A stretch of DNA of 64,000 nt, taken from assembly GCF_954871325.1 (NCBI RefSeq), contig NC_088779.1, positions 19,408,846 through 19,472,845 on the forward strand, in the 5' to 3' direction. Position 1 is the first letter of the stretch. Each line of letters opens with the position of its first letter. Under the pieces are notes generated by a model. That model did no database searches, was not told the origin of the DNA, and saw only the letters and a program-made list of their open reading frames with translations. The DNA comes from Gordionus sp. m RMFG-2023 (taxonomy: Eukaryota; Nematomorpha; Gordioida; Chordodea; Parachordodidae). This document shows, one piece after another, positions 49,591-61,194 of the stretch. The position numbers and the translations under genes are program-made.

Positions 49591-50275
49591 TATATTAGTT
49601 GATAACCCATCAAGAATCTTGAACTATTATATGAAATTTTTTTTTAAATACATTTTTTTATATAAAATAAATGACAAATTTTAGTGATTATTTATTTATT
49701 TTATTAAATATAACCTAAAACATATGAAATATAATTAAAAATGTAGGGTAGATCTTTATAAATTAGAATTGTATGTCATCCCCATGTTGTTGTGATAAAA
49801 TTTTTATACTAGCATATTTTGGGGTGGTAATATGAGATAAATGTTTATTTTTCAATTGGCTAAATATAATTTAATTTGCTATTTTAAATTTAATAATATT
49901 CATTCTTACCATAATTTCAGGTGAGGTTAGTATTCTTTTTAAAATAACACAATAAGATCTAAATTATATAAATTAATTGAAAAATATGTTAATAGCATAA
50001 TAACATATATAAGAAAGATTATATTACAAAATCTAATATAGAAGGTGGCTGAGTGGAAGAACGTTTGCCTTTAAATCGTTAAGTTAATAGGTTCGAATCC
50101 GTGATGTACAAAAAATTTTCTTAAAATTTAACATTAGAAATATATAGTCTCCATCAATTTATTTAACATTAAGAGGATAGGAAAGTTGATAGAAAATATA
50201 AAAATTAACATTAAGATTAAGATTATACGAAAGCGTTCATTTCTTGATTACGATGAATATATATATAGATTTTAT
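49586..50275 (+). mobile_element. AACCCGTCA element, second tandem copy, tRNA-like region
   Basis: Starts TATTAGTTGATAACCCATCA immediately after the previous copy's end and finishes CGTTCATTTCTTGATTACGA plus TATATATA. The shared 3' segment (AACATTAAG..GATAGGAAAGT) is clear in both. Shorter than copy 1 and lacks its repeat array. Confidence 0.5.
50046..50103 (+). promoter_or_regulatory. pol III A-box/B-box pair (tRNA-like, SINE-style)
   Basis: GGCTGAGTGG (A box) and GGTTCGAATCC (perfect B box) are spaced about 33 bp apart as in a tRNA gene. A full cloverleaf does not form (weak acceptor and T stems, no clean anticodon loop), so it is not called a tRNA gene. It is best read as the tRNA-derived part of a SINE-like element. 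Confidence 0.55.
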
Positions 50276-50475
50276 ATGATACTTTTATTATTTAATAGGA
50301 ATTAAGATATAATTTGGAATTAAAAGATTTTTCTGGTCTAAAACATTTCATGAGTAATTATGAGAAGAATGCCTTAGAATTATTATATATCACTTTCTAA
50401 ACCTCGTGAAAATGCGATATATAAATATAAAACAATTGCATATAATTGCAAAATAGGAGGTGGTATTTTTAAATC

Positions 50476-50684
50476 TAGCTCAACAGATGTAAGAGAAAAG
50501 AGAACCTTTAAACAAGGGTGCAATAGCTAAATCATTTTTAAAATAATTAAAAAAAATGATTGTGTGTTTTGTCAAATTTTTCTAACACAATTATAAGTCC
50601 ATTTTCATTAGGTTTAAAGTTTGAAAGTAACTTTGCTATTGGACCCTTGTTTAAAGGTTCTCTTTTCTTTCACTTGTTGAGCTA
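50476..50684. mobile_element. MITE with ~50-bp inverted ends
   Basis: Left TAGCTCAACAGATGTAAGAG then AAAAGAGAACCTTTAAACAA; the right half reversed begins TAGCTCAACAAGTGAAAGAA and continues the same way to GGGTCCAATAGC. The centre is 100 bp of unrelated AT-rich sequence. No target duplication recognised. Confidence 0.7.
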
Positions 50685-52044
50685 ATGGACCCCGTCCTGG
50701 TAGGTGTTCTAAAATATCCACTCATATGCCGTTAAACCTAACCATGGTTCGCTTGATCTATAAAAAGTGCCGCCGGCCGCCAATATTTTTACCGTTAAAA
50801 ATTGTCTATTTAATTACTGAGGTCATTTTACCACGACAGTCATTTCACAACAGTCGTAGCCGTTGTAAAATGATTGCTTTAATTTATTAGTTTCAAAAAA
50901 CAATAGCGGTATGATAATTATATATTATAATAAAACTCTAACAGTCATTGTGAAAATTATATAATATAAAAAACTCTACCAGTAGTAGTACGCCATTATA
51001 TAACTCACATAATTAACTAACACCGAAAACTAAAATTAATAAATTTTATTCCTAATTTTATAGATTAAATATATTTTAAAAAAAAAAGTCATAAAAGTCC
51101 TAATAATTATAAAATCTAATCCCTTTTATACTTTTTTGGGTCAAATAGATCACGAGTTTTACACGTGATATATAAAATCAGGCGACTATTTATAAATTTG
51201 ATAAATATTAAACAAAATAATTTTTAAAAATAAATAATTTTAAATAATTATATGACAGGCCCTCCATAAATGAGCTCATACGACCCCCATATTGTTGGCC
51301 CCATTGTGATTTTAGAATATGCATACTTTTAGAAATCTTCATCACGAGTTCTCTCAATCGTGTCATATATTCAGTTTTATATTGAGTCTATTACTTATTA
51401 TCATTAATTCCATTATTTTATTATCAATTAACCATCAAATATGATTCATAATTTTCGAGAATATACATTTTTTTAATTAACTTACCCCATTCGATTCCTT
51501 ATTCTGAATAATATAGAATTCCATAATATTTCACAAGAACCACATGGATTTATCTTCCTTCCCATATCTTTGATAGCATAGTGGTTTCCTTTACACCCAA
51601 TAGTTTCGCTGAAGTAGGAATTGGCTGCATAGTTTATGAACGAATATTTTATCTTGAACCAACTTTTATGATTTGTCTCCGTAATCCTCAACGTGTTAGA
51701 ACGAATATTGTTATCTGGACCCAACATTAGTGATTTGACTCTGTAGTATCGAGTTTAAACAAATTTTAGTTATGTGTACCCAACTTTAACTATTTGTCTC
51801 CATAGTCCTTACTGAGCTTGAACAAATATTTCCCAAAATTTCTTTTTTTTGCGAGTTAATAATCTATAACCATAGGAATAATCAATTCTTTTTTTTTAAA
51901 AAAAACACCTCTTCTGCTCTTCTTGGTAATAAATAATTCATTGCATACGATCGTCGATCTTCATCCCATAATTATATTTCGTTCAATCAACTTATTCTCT
52001 TTCCTTTTTACTTCATCGCGTTATTGTCTAATAATTCGCCGATA

Positions 52045-52266
52045 TAGTGTTGTTAAACGGCTCGATTTGAGCCGATTTTTGAAAACGGCTAACACAACAT
52101 TATAGCCAGAAAATATTGCCTAAGCATAGAGATCTTGCCAATAGATGTTCAATCCTATATGCCATCTATGAGCAAAATATTTAGGTTTGCATAATATTTT
52201 TCTGGATAAAATATTGAGTTAGCCGTTTTTTAAAATCGGCTCAAATTGAGCCGTTTAACAACACTA
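52045..52266. mobile_element. YAGTGTTGTTAAA-type hAT MITE, intact ends
   Basis: Ends TAGTGTTGTTAAACGGCTCG and TTGAGCCGTTTAACAACACTA. CGCCGATA is repeated exactly on both flanks (52037-52044, 52267-52274). Each end contains its own small hairpin CGGCTC..GAGCCG. Best reference copy of the family in this window. Confidence 0.9.
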
Positions 52267-52555
52267 CGCCGATATATTAAAAAATATTCAAGCACTTTAC
52301 ACATATTTTAAGGTCAATTTCCTATATTAATACTATTAACATTTTTACCGAAATTTTAAACACCATTTTTGTATCCATCCTCTTTTAAAATTCATCCCAA
52401 TATATTGAACTTTTACACAAATTTCGAACAACACTTTTGTATCTCTCCCTTTAAAATTCATCTCAATATATTAAACTTTTACGGAAATTTCAAAAATCTC
52501 CTTTGTATCTCTCCTTTTAAAATTCAACCCACATATACATATTTCAGTCCAATCT

Positions 52556-52762
52556 TCCGATTCCCCAATGAGTCTCTCGAATATTCTCCATTGAGTTCCC
52601 CAAATACTCCTCAATGAGTTCCCCAAATACTCCCAATGAATCCCCCCGAATACTCCCCAATGAGTTTCCCCGAATACCCTCCCCCCATGAATCCCCCAAA
52701 TACTCCCCAATGACCCCCCCCCCGATTACTCCCCCATGAGTTCCCCCGAATACTCCCCAATC
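52556..52762. repeat. minisatellite (CCCCGAATACTCCCCAATGAGTT)
   Basis: About 8-9 direct copies of a 22-24 bp unit built from TCCCCAATGAGTT and CCCCGAATAC. The minus-strand open frame over it is an artefact of the repeat period. Confidence 0.75.
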
Positions 52763-54350
52763 CGTTTTTTTTAAACCAAGAAAAATATTTAACCTAATTC
52801 ATTATTTTTTTTAAAAAAAAATTTTTTTTATTCAACCCGCTGTTATATTCTACTCAATTAATCAAAAATACGTTCCAAATTAATATTTTCTATTACTAAA
52901 ATTTATTCTTTATCAACCCAATCTTCTCTAATCCATCATGTTTTTATTCCTTCACATTTTTATTCCAAATTAAAGGTAAAAAAAAATATTCAATATCTCT
53001 CTACTTTAAAATTTTTTTTTAGCATCTATCTGTATAAATTATATTCTTTGTAAATCATCACTCTTTTTAAGAAACCCCCTCTTTTATAAAGAAACATTTT
53101 CCTCGCATAATATTTATCGTCAAATCTTAATTTCTTGAATATTTATCCTATTTGGAGCCAACTCATTTTTTAAAATTATTTTTCCCTCGACTTGTTTTTT
53201 AACCTATTAGTATTCACTTCACTCTTTTTTTTTTAAATTGCTATCTCTTGTGAACACGATAGCTTTGTTATTTAGAAAAATTTTTTAGCTTCGTCACACA
53301 GCTACATATTAAAATATTTTCCAGAACTTGCCATTTTCTCTCTTTTTTTATTTATATTCAACACTATTTTATTTCGCAATATTATTCTACACTTTCGTCT
53401 CTACATTAGTTTTCACACTCGTTAATTCTCGCTTTTAATTTATAAGGCACCTACACAAATTAATTTACCTTAGCGCATTATTATACCGTTCTCTTTATTC
53501 ACCGCCACACTATCTTTAAAATTTTTAAATATTTGTCTCGCAGGATGATTTTAATTATTTTATATTCATCACACATAATGGTACAACGCTCATTTCTAAG
53601 TATTACATCAATAATTCCACTCTCATTACATCCCTCGTCATTGATTTCACATTTATATATTTCTATTTTCTCTATTAATATAAATCTCTCCCACAATTGT
53701 ATTTTACTTTCGCTTTTTGCGCTTTCAATTTATTTCGTTCTCTCCAATTTAATTCAATAACATTTGTACAATTTTCAATAATTAATATGTATTAATAACT
53801 CAAAAATTTCAACAATACTTTTTAAACCCTAAAATATTTTATTTTTTTAAATTAGCACCACATTTTTGTTTATAACTTGATAATTATTAACTAACCACAC
53901 TATAATTTTCCCAATTTTAGGTCACATTTACCGCTTTAAATATAATTTATTAATGCAACGTTATGACATTCTCTGTAAGTTTCGGTCAGAGCACCATTAT
54001 GATAATCATACACTATAAAAAAATTCTAATAGTTATTGTGAAAATATACTATGAAAAACTCTACCAGTAGTACAATGCCATTTTATAACTCACGTATTAA
54101 CCAACACAACTCTAAAACTAAAATTAATACATTTTCAACTCCAAATTTTATTGATTAAATATATTTTAAAAAAACAAAAAGTCATAAAAGTCCTAATATT
54201 TATAAAATCTAATCCCTTTTATACTTTTTTGGGACAAAGAGATCACGAGTTCTACACGTGATATATAAAATCAGGCGACTATTTATAAATTTGATAAATA
54301 CTAAACAAAATAATTATTAAAAAATAAATAATTTAAATAATAATATGACA

Positions 54351-55300
54351 AGCGGCCATTTTTTATGAAAATAAATTTTTGGGATATAAATGACCGCAAT
54401 TAATTTTACTGTTAAAAATTAATTACTCGCTTCATAGACAATGGTGGTCATTTTTTTTTGAAATCGATGTGAAAACAATCAAAATTAAAATGACTGAAAT
54501 TAATATGACCACTAAAAATATTAATTATTTGCTTCAAAAAGATTAGGGGCCATTTGCTTAAAAATAATTGGTTTTATAATTATTCAATTATATAACTAAT
54601 ATTAATTTCTGTTTCAAAAACATTGACGGTATATTTTAATTGAATATTGTTAGGATTAATAAGACCGCTGATAATATTATTTTCTCGCTTCATAGAAAAT
54701 GGCAGCCAAATTTTATATTTTATAACACTCATTACTTAGCTCATCATTTTTTCATTTGCTTAGGCTTACTAGGAGCTCTATATTTTAATTTTTCGATGTC
54801 CTCACTACGTCATTGTGACTTCATGTCATCGCTACGTATTTATTTATTTTTATTAATTTATTTATTTTTATTAATTTATATATTTTTATAAAAGCAAGAC
54901 TAAAATAAAAGCCTGGTAAATAATATTTATAATTTTTAAAAATTTTTATTTATTTACTTTTTTTATAGGTGAAATATTTTGAGAAGAAAATCCAAGAAAG
55001 CAAGACTCAAATAAAAAGCAACTATAATCCTCGTAAATAATATTTTTAATTTATGATATCAAAAATTAAATATCATTCAATTATTAATTCAACCCATATT
55101 CATTTTGAGAAGAAAGGGTAAATAATATTTTTTATTTATAAAAATGAGTTTTTACAAATCAAACAATCATACACCCTTATTTTCCAAAAAAATGAGTTTT
55201 TACAAGGGCTAATATCAAAAAATAAATATCATTCAATTCTTTCAAGTAAATTAAATTATAAATGCTTATATTTTTTTACATTTAGAATATATCAATTTTA
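54351..55300. other. AT-rich, no gene; start of a tandem duplication
   Basis: About 55010-55200 (AACTATAATCCT..GAGTTTTTACAAATCAAACA) is repeated at 55465-55665, giving a direct duplication with a period near 455 bp. No coding region found. Confidence 0.45.
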
Positions 55301-55301
55301 G

Positions 55302-55474
55302 CTTCTGATGATATTCTCACTCTTTCTAGAGAGTTGAACCTAATATTGATTCCTCTTCAGGTTTAATACATTAATATTTTTAAAATTATTCGTATGTTTT
55401 TATTTTAGATAACAAGCCCTATCTTAACCTCTCTTATTGATTGTACAGATGCTGATTAAACAACTATTATCCTG
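55302..55474 (+). pseudogene. exon-like module pair, unknown gene family
   Basis: Segment 55302-55360 is bounded by TTTTAG and CAG/GTTTAA and reads SDDILTLSRELNLILIPLQ. Segment 55409-55474 is bounded by TTTTAG and CTG/GTAAAT and reads ITSPILTSLIDCTDAD before a stop. Both have counterparts at 56930-57192 with the same splice-like borders. This could be a decayed duplicate of a small multi-exon gene or a repeat that carries splice sites. Confidence 0.3.
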
Positions 55475-55784
55475 GTAAATTATTATTTTTTATTTATTAA
55501 AATGAGTTTTTACAAGGGTTGATATCAAAAAATAAATATCATTCAATTATTAATTCAGCCCATATTTATTTTGAGAAGAAAAGCAAAGTAAGGGTAATAA
55601 TATTTTTAATTTATAAAAATGAGTTTTTACAAATCAAACAATCATCATACACCCTTAGTTTACAAAAAGTATAACATCAATAATTTAAACTTTCCCATTC
55701 CAGCTACACACATTCAAAATTATTATAAATATTTATGAAAATAGTTTCAAAACACAAAAGATTAACCCTACCTTTTTTTAAACA

Positions 55785-55960
55785 AAAATGTGGTATAAAA
55801 CAAGGATGTGCTACCCCCCATTTTCAATCTACTAATTAGTGACATCACAAATACTAGTAAAAAATGTAGACTGGCTATGCTACGCCGACAACATATATAT
55901 CATTATTGAAGATGTCACTAACATTAATTATTTTAACAATAGTCTTAAATAATATGTGAA
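55785..55960 (+). pseudogene. non-LTR reverse transcriptase fragment
   Basis: Pieces CGIKQGC and, further on, LCYADNIYIIIEDV correspond to the G.RQGC...P and YADD boxes of LINE reverse transcriptases, with the second D changed to N. Frames are broken between the two boxes. Old, dead fragment. Confidence 0.5.
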
Positions 55961-56929
55961 AAATCAGCCTGATAAAAAATTAAAAAAACTATTCTATTTT
56001 CCTTTCCTTCCCTTTAAATTTCTTCTATTATCTTCACCTTTCTCAAACTTTTTAATTTCCTATTTCTTTCTCTTTAGCTTCCTTTCCCTTTTAATTTCCC
56101 TATTTTCTTTCCATTTACAATACTTAGTATGATATTTTTTATAATTTAAATAAATTTATATATCTATTTTAAGCATCCTACTATTTTTAAAGCTATCCAT
56201 TTTTCCGGGCCGCACAATATGTCCTTTTATCTCTGATGAGTGTTTTGTCTAACTAACAGAAAAATATCCAAAGTACATTATTTTTATTTAACTAAATTAA
56301 TATATCAATTTTTATGGTTCCTATTTTTTTAAAAGCTTGCCTTTTGTCAGATCCACAATTGCTCTATTCTCCATGCTGATTATTTTGTATAACTCACCAA
56401 AAAATAAGTAAATTATTTTTATTATAAATAATTTTATATAGTATTTTATATCTATCCAAAAAATCGATATATATATTTATTACAATATTTTTTTAAATTA
56501 TATATTTATTCTTAAGGATCCTACCTTTTTAACAATACTCCTTTTTATTCTTACTAATTTTTTTGTATAACTCAATAAAAAAGACAAAACGAGGTTTTCT
56601 ATCTTTAGGACTTTACATTTATTCCAAAACAAAATACATACTATGGTATTTATATTATTTAAATTATTCTATATCTATTCACAATGTTCCTATTTTTTAT
56701 TTATTTGCCAATTGGATTCTCCGAATGGTATTTTATTTAATCCTACCATATAAAATTAACTTGAGAATTGTTTTGTTTTTAATTTAGTTAACTATGTCCA
56801 TCTTATTTCCTCTTTATAATTGTTCAAATATTGATATATCAGTCATTAATAATGAACAAATGCAAAATAAACCTTTAGAAGAACATGATAGGCTTGATAA
56901 GTCCCCAAAAAAACTTTTTTGATTATAGC

Positions 56930-57192
56930 CCCCCAACTACTAGAAATATACTTCTAATATTGACTCCTCTACAGGTTTACAGTATATTAATGTTTGTTTA
57001 ATTTCAACAATAGTTTATTTATATTTATGGCTGATTTCTTTATTTGTCTAGGCTAACCCAATCTTAATCCCTCACATTGTTACAAAACATGATAAATCTA
57101 TTATTAAGGATAAGAAAAGAAAAAAATGCCGATTCAACAAACGCCTTACCCTTTCTAGAGTTACTGGTGGCCAAGATAATAAGGAACTGTGA
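56930..57192 (+). pseudogene. second copy of the exon-like modules
   Basis: CTTCTAATATTGACTCCTCT plus ACAG/GTTTAC is followed after about 60 bp by TTGTCTAG and a 46-codon frame (ANPILIPHIVTKHDKSIIKD, then KKRKKCRFNKRLTLSRVTGG, QDNKEL, stop). ANPIL and LTLSR match ITSPIL and LTLSR of the first copy. The basic KDKKRKK stretch is conspicuous. I do not recognise the family. Confidence 0.3.
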
Positions 57193-58329
57193 ACTCCTCT
57201 GGAGGTTTATTTTGTTTTTTATCTAATGTTTTATATACATATGTTTATTTTATATTCACCCAGTTGCCTCCAAATGATATTTTCTATCACCACTACCACA
57301 ATCTCTATGCCGCCTCTGCCTAATTTTTAACAAATATAAGCATTTAATTCCACTATCATTCACCTCACTAGGAGTTAATATAAATAATACTTTATCCGAT
57401 TCCACAATGAACTTTCATGAATATTTAGAGGGATGTTCAAACGTGAATGTACAGTACGGCCAATTTCATCAACTTTATTAATGGGAAAATATGCAGTAGT
57501 TCTGTCGTGGCCTTTTAAACAATACTTACGACCGTTTTATGGTTGAGTTAACATTGTCGTTCATGATTCTATTTTAGGGGGAGGGGTACCAAAACTGACA
57601 CTTTGGCAGAAATATTATTTTTCTATCTTCTTTTACCAGTAGCCCAAGGCCTCAGCTTTATCAGGACGCAATGGGTGTTATACACTGCTTTGGTAATCCT
57701 CAATTATTCATTACTTTCACCTACAACCCTAAATGGGATGATATTATACATTAATTATTTCCTCTGCAGACAACTGCCCAGATTTATTTTGTCGCTTTTT
57801 TCATCAAAAATTAAAATGTCATAAAGGATTTGCTCTTAATTTTATTAGACACACAAAATAATAATTAATCCTCATCATTTTTTTTAAAATTACCTAAATT
57901 TATATGGCAAGAAAAACTAATTTCTTAAAAAATATATAAATAATTTGCATATTCATTAGTGTTTAATGGCATTTTTCTAATTTAAATAGACAGCCTTTTT
58001 TTTTTTTTACTTAACATAAAAAAATATATATCCCTTATCAAATTCTTTGATAAATAATTTCAGAAATGCAAGACATACGTTAAATTTATCTTAAAAAACA
58101 ACAATAACCCTATATAATAAACAACATATTTTTTAGATATAATTTTAATTGATCATATTTCAAAAAAGTATAAGAGTCGGTTATTTTTATTTTATTTGTC
58201 ATGAATCTCTAATATGTGGTTTCCCAGGCCTTCCCAGTTTCCCTTAATACGGAATTTACATTACATGTTTTTTTCCATATTAGACTAATTGGTAAATCAG
58301 ATATTTTCCGTTCATGTGATGATATTAAA
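57193..58329. other. no gene identified
   Basis: Mixed-complexity DNA; the frame at 57603-57824 (YLLLPVAQGLSFIRTQWV..) is hydrophobic and starts after a G-rich patch, but has no family resemblance and I do not support it. Confidence 0.4.
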
Positions 58330-58585
58330 AATTTAACTATCTCCGTGGCGGGAAAATTTTTTTAAAATTATAATGGGTAGGACTGGGCATGGAACCTCAA
58401 AATTAATATTAGCTAGCACCTGACTTGGGAATATCTTTTCAAATTATCAATTTTTTAAAATTATAAGATCTTGGATGCTTCCTAATATCGTGAGCTTGAA
58501 CCTGGCCTGACATCTATCGTAAAAAATGAATAAAAATCTCATTCCCCGTCATTTTTGATAGGCTTTCTACTAGTATATATAATTT
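58330..58585 (-). mobile_element. AACCCGTCA element, third copy, reverse orientation
   Basis: On the minus strand it starts TATATACTAGTAGAAAGCC, TATCAAAAATGACGGGGAATG and continues through TTCCCAAGTC..CCCATTATAATTTTAAAAA, the same start and internal repeat as the copy at 48290. The 3' end is not found. Confidence 0.45.
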
Positions 58586-59178
58586 TTTTATTGAAATTTG
58601 CAAACTATGAACAATTATTCTGAATTTCATATTTTGTCCTTTATTATACATACAAACTTAGCTTATAAATAATGTAAATAAAACAATACAAGACATTTCT
58701 AAAGATTATATTTTTAATACAAAATATTTATCTATATTACAATAAAATATTTTCGATTGTGAATTTAAAAAAATTTTGCATCTAAAGATTTACAAGTGAT
58801 ATAAAATTAATTTACACTGCCTCAATTGATAAATGGGTTAATAATAAATATTTTAAAATTATTTTAATGGGTCGACACTCGACAGCCACATCCCAATGAA
58901 GTTATCGAAACTCGATTTGACCATATTCAATGAAATATTTTCACATTTTATTTTCTTATTTAGAAAGAAGGAATAAGGAATTGTGAATATATTTTAAAGT
59001 AATTTTGTAATTCTGCAATGATACGCTATTTTTAAATTTGTTAGAAAATATTTATCAGGATATAATTATTCTTGCCAGATCTCAAAATGAAAGCTGTCAG
59101 TGAATTATTATTAAGTCACTTTTGATTTTATAATATTTTTATTCTTTTATTTATGTTTTTTGAATCTTTTGAGATAAA

Positions 59179-59612
59179 ATGTGTCAAAATGATGTTCCAA
59201 CTACAAATAAAGGTTGTTATATAATATTTCATTCAAGCAATCCTATTTTTAAGGAGATTTAGATCTTCAAATTGAAAAATTATTTAATTGTCAATTGATA
59301 TCTGAACAAGAAGTAAAAAGTTTATGTTCAAAAGCTCGTGAAATATTAGTACAAGAGAGTAATGTGCAAAGGGTTGATGCACCAGTTACAATATGTGGAG
59401 ATGTTCATGGTCAATTTTATGATGTTGTCGATAGGCTTTTTAAAAAATCTGGAGGATTATTACCAAAAACAAATTATTTATTTTTGGGTGATTTTGTTGA
59501 TCGTGGTTTTTATAGTGTTGAAACCTTTTTGCTTCTTTTAGCACTTAAAGTACGTTATCCTGATCGAATTACATTAATTAGAGGAAATCATGAAAGTAGA
59601 CAAATTACACAA
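59179..59612 (+). CDS. PPP4C: serine/threonine protein phosphatase 4 catalytic subunit, first two exons
   Basis: Exon 1 59179-59212 ([11 protein letters not shown]), a 41-bp intron (59213-59253, GTTGTT..TTTTTAAG), exon 2 59254-59612 ([20 protein letters not shown] onward). Residues [20 protein letters not shown] and RVDAPVT identify PP4 rather than PP6 or PP2A. Metal-binding and catalytic motifs present: GDVHGQ (GDxHG), GDFVDRG (GDxVDRG), RGNHE. Two extra residues lie in the [16 protein letters not shown] stretch. The exon ends after ITQ at GTATAA; the rest (family total about 307 residues, here about 130) was not found in the remaining 4.4 kb, so a long intron probably leaves the window. PP4 is a nuclear and cytoplasmic phosphatase acting in DNA repair, splicing and centrosome control. 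Confidence 0.95.
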
Positions 59613-59924
59613 GTATAAATAATAACATAGACAATCTTTAACATCAGAGCACTAAATAAGAATATTTGTAAGAAGGGATGGAATTACTTGGTGAATTTAG
59701 GAATTAATGTTTGTGTACATGTATTAATAGTAATTATAAATATTTTTTCACAAATTTGATGAGAAAACTCATATCTATAATGTGAATAGAGGGTATTAAT
59801 TAATAATATTAATAAAAAATACCTTGAGATAGCTTATTTTTTTATCAAATATAAATTTAATTAGGTTTGGCTTACATTAAAAAAACACACAACATCCCAT
59901 ACTTTAAATCGGTGGGTCTAAAAT

Positions 59925-60095
59925 CAGTGTTGTTAAACTGCTCGATTTGAGCCGATTTTTAAAAAAGGCTAACTCAAAATTTTATCCAGAAAAATATTAC
60001 TCAAGCCTGAAGATTTTGCTCATAGATGGCACAAAGTTCTAGATATCTATTAACAAAATCTAGAGCCTTAGGCAATATTTTTTTGAACAACACTA
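59925..60095. mobile_element. YAGTGTTGTTAAA-type hAT MITE
   Basis: Left end CAGTGTTGTTAAACTGCTCG, right end GAACAACACTA. TCTAAAAT stands exactly on both flanks (59917-59924, 60096-60103). It starts with C like the BED hAT rather than T. In the PPP4C intron. Confidence 0.85.
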
Positions 60096-60530
60096 TCTAA
60101 AATATTAAACATTGAGAAACCTGGTGGGCAATGAAAATTATTTAATAATTAAGTTGGTAAGTTTAAAATATTTGATAAAATAAACAAAACAATCTTATAT
60201 TTATAAAGATAAAAAAAATTTTTTTATTCCCATTCAAATAATATTGATGGGTTTGTGGACTAAACAAATTTATAGATTAATGGATGGGTGAATTTTTTAA
60301 AAAAAAGAAGGGCCAGCAGGGGAATTGAATAGATGGATTTTGGGGTAAAACCAGCCATTGCAGACCTCTAATTAGCCAGTTTGGGTAAAAATTTAAAGGA
60401 TCTTTCAAGATATTATTTTTATCTCTAAGTTTAATTATCCTTTTAGTGTATAATTAATTAAATTATATTACACATATATATGTTGTATTTCATATTAAAT
60501 CATCCAAAAAAAATCGATTCTCAACCTGAC

Positions 60531-60754
60531 TAGTGTTGTTAAATGGCTCATTTTGAGCCGATTTTTTAAAACGGCTGACTCAATATTTTAGCCAGAAAAA
60601 TATTGCCTAAGCCTCCTAGATTTCAATAATATATGTCTAGATCTTTGTTCCTTCTATGAACTAAATCTTCAGGCTTGCGTAATATTCTTCTGGATGAAAT
60701 ATTGAATTAGCCGTTTTTAAAAATCAGCTCAAAATGAGCCGTTTAACAATACTA
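60531..60754. mobile_element. YAGTGTTGTTAAA-type hAT MITE
   Basis: Ends TAGTGTTGTTAAATGGCTCA and TGAGCCGTTTAACAATACTA; AACCTGAC exactly on both flanks (60523-60530, 60755-60762). Same length and body as 52045-52266. Confidence 0.9.
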
Positions 60755-61194
60755 AACCTGACCCCCTTTGATTTTTTAAAAAATTTGTATGTTGGTAGTA
60801 TATACACTAACTAATAAAATGTAAAATTTTAATTTTCAAATCGGCTTACTTCATGAGATATGGCCATCTGTAAAAACGCGAAAATTTCAAAATACACTAT
60901 ATTTAATTTTAAATATCTCAAAAAGGACTTAAATCTTATTAAATAGCTCTAGAATAGCCCTTTAATATGATATATTACCAAAAACCAGAAATGGCTATAA
61001 AATAAAAATTGCTCTTTTTTTTCTTTCAAATTTTTTTTTACAGATAGATATTTTACTTAATATTTATACATAATCCTAGATTGGGATGAGTACTGGGCCA
61101 ATAGTAATTACACATGGCTTAAATTCTATATTATACCAAATGTATTGTAATTTACGAAACAAATAAAAAGAAAATTTGTTTGGGATCTGGCTGG

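Larger units (their letters stand above)
50910..54350. mobile_element. large non-coding LTR-type element (LARD-like), 5-bp duplication
   Basis: Direct terminal repeats of about 350 bp (50910-51257 and 53998-54350) start TATGATAAT and end ATATGACA; AGCGG stands on both flanks (50905-50909 and 54351-54355). The interior of about 2.7 kb has no gag or pol similarity I can see. Its last part (53238-53990) is shared with the small element at 39723-40946. Inside lie a hAT MITE (52045-52266) and a minisatellite (52556-52762). Fossil, apparently non-autonomous. Confidence 0.7.

Noticed and set aside
50042-50112. functional tRNA gene at the A/B-box pair
   Set aside because: Acceptor and T stems do not pair and no 7-base anticodon loop with T33 forms; the same segment is decayed in the neighbouring repeat copy.
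51482-51727. 81-codon minus-strand frame (GCKGNHYAIKDMGRKINPCG)
   Set aside because: Interesting Cys/Gly pattern but no family recognised and it lies inside a non-coding LTR-type element; not called as a gene.
52471-52710. 79-codon minus-strand frame rich in W and G
   Set aside because: Reads through the 22-24 bp minisatellite; the repeat period keeps the frame open.
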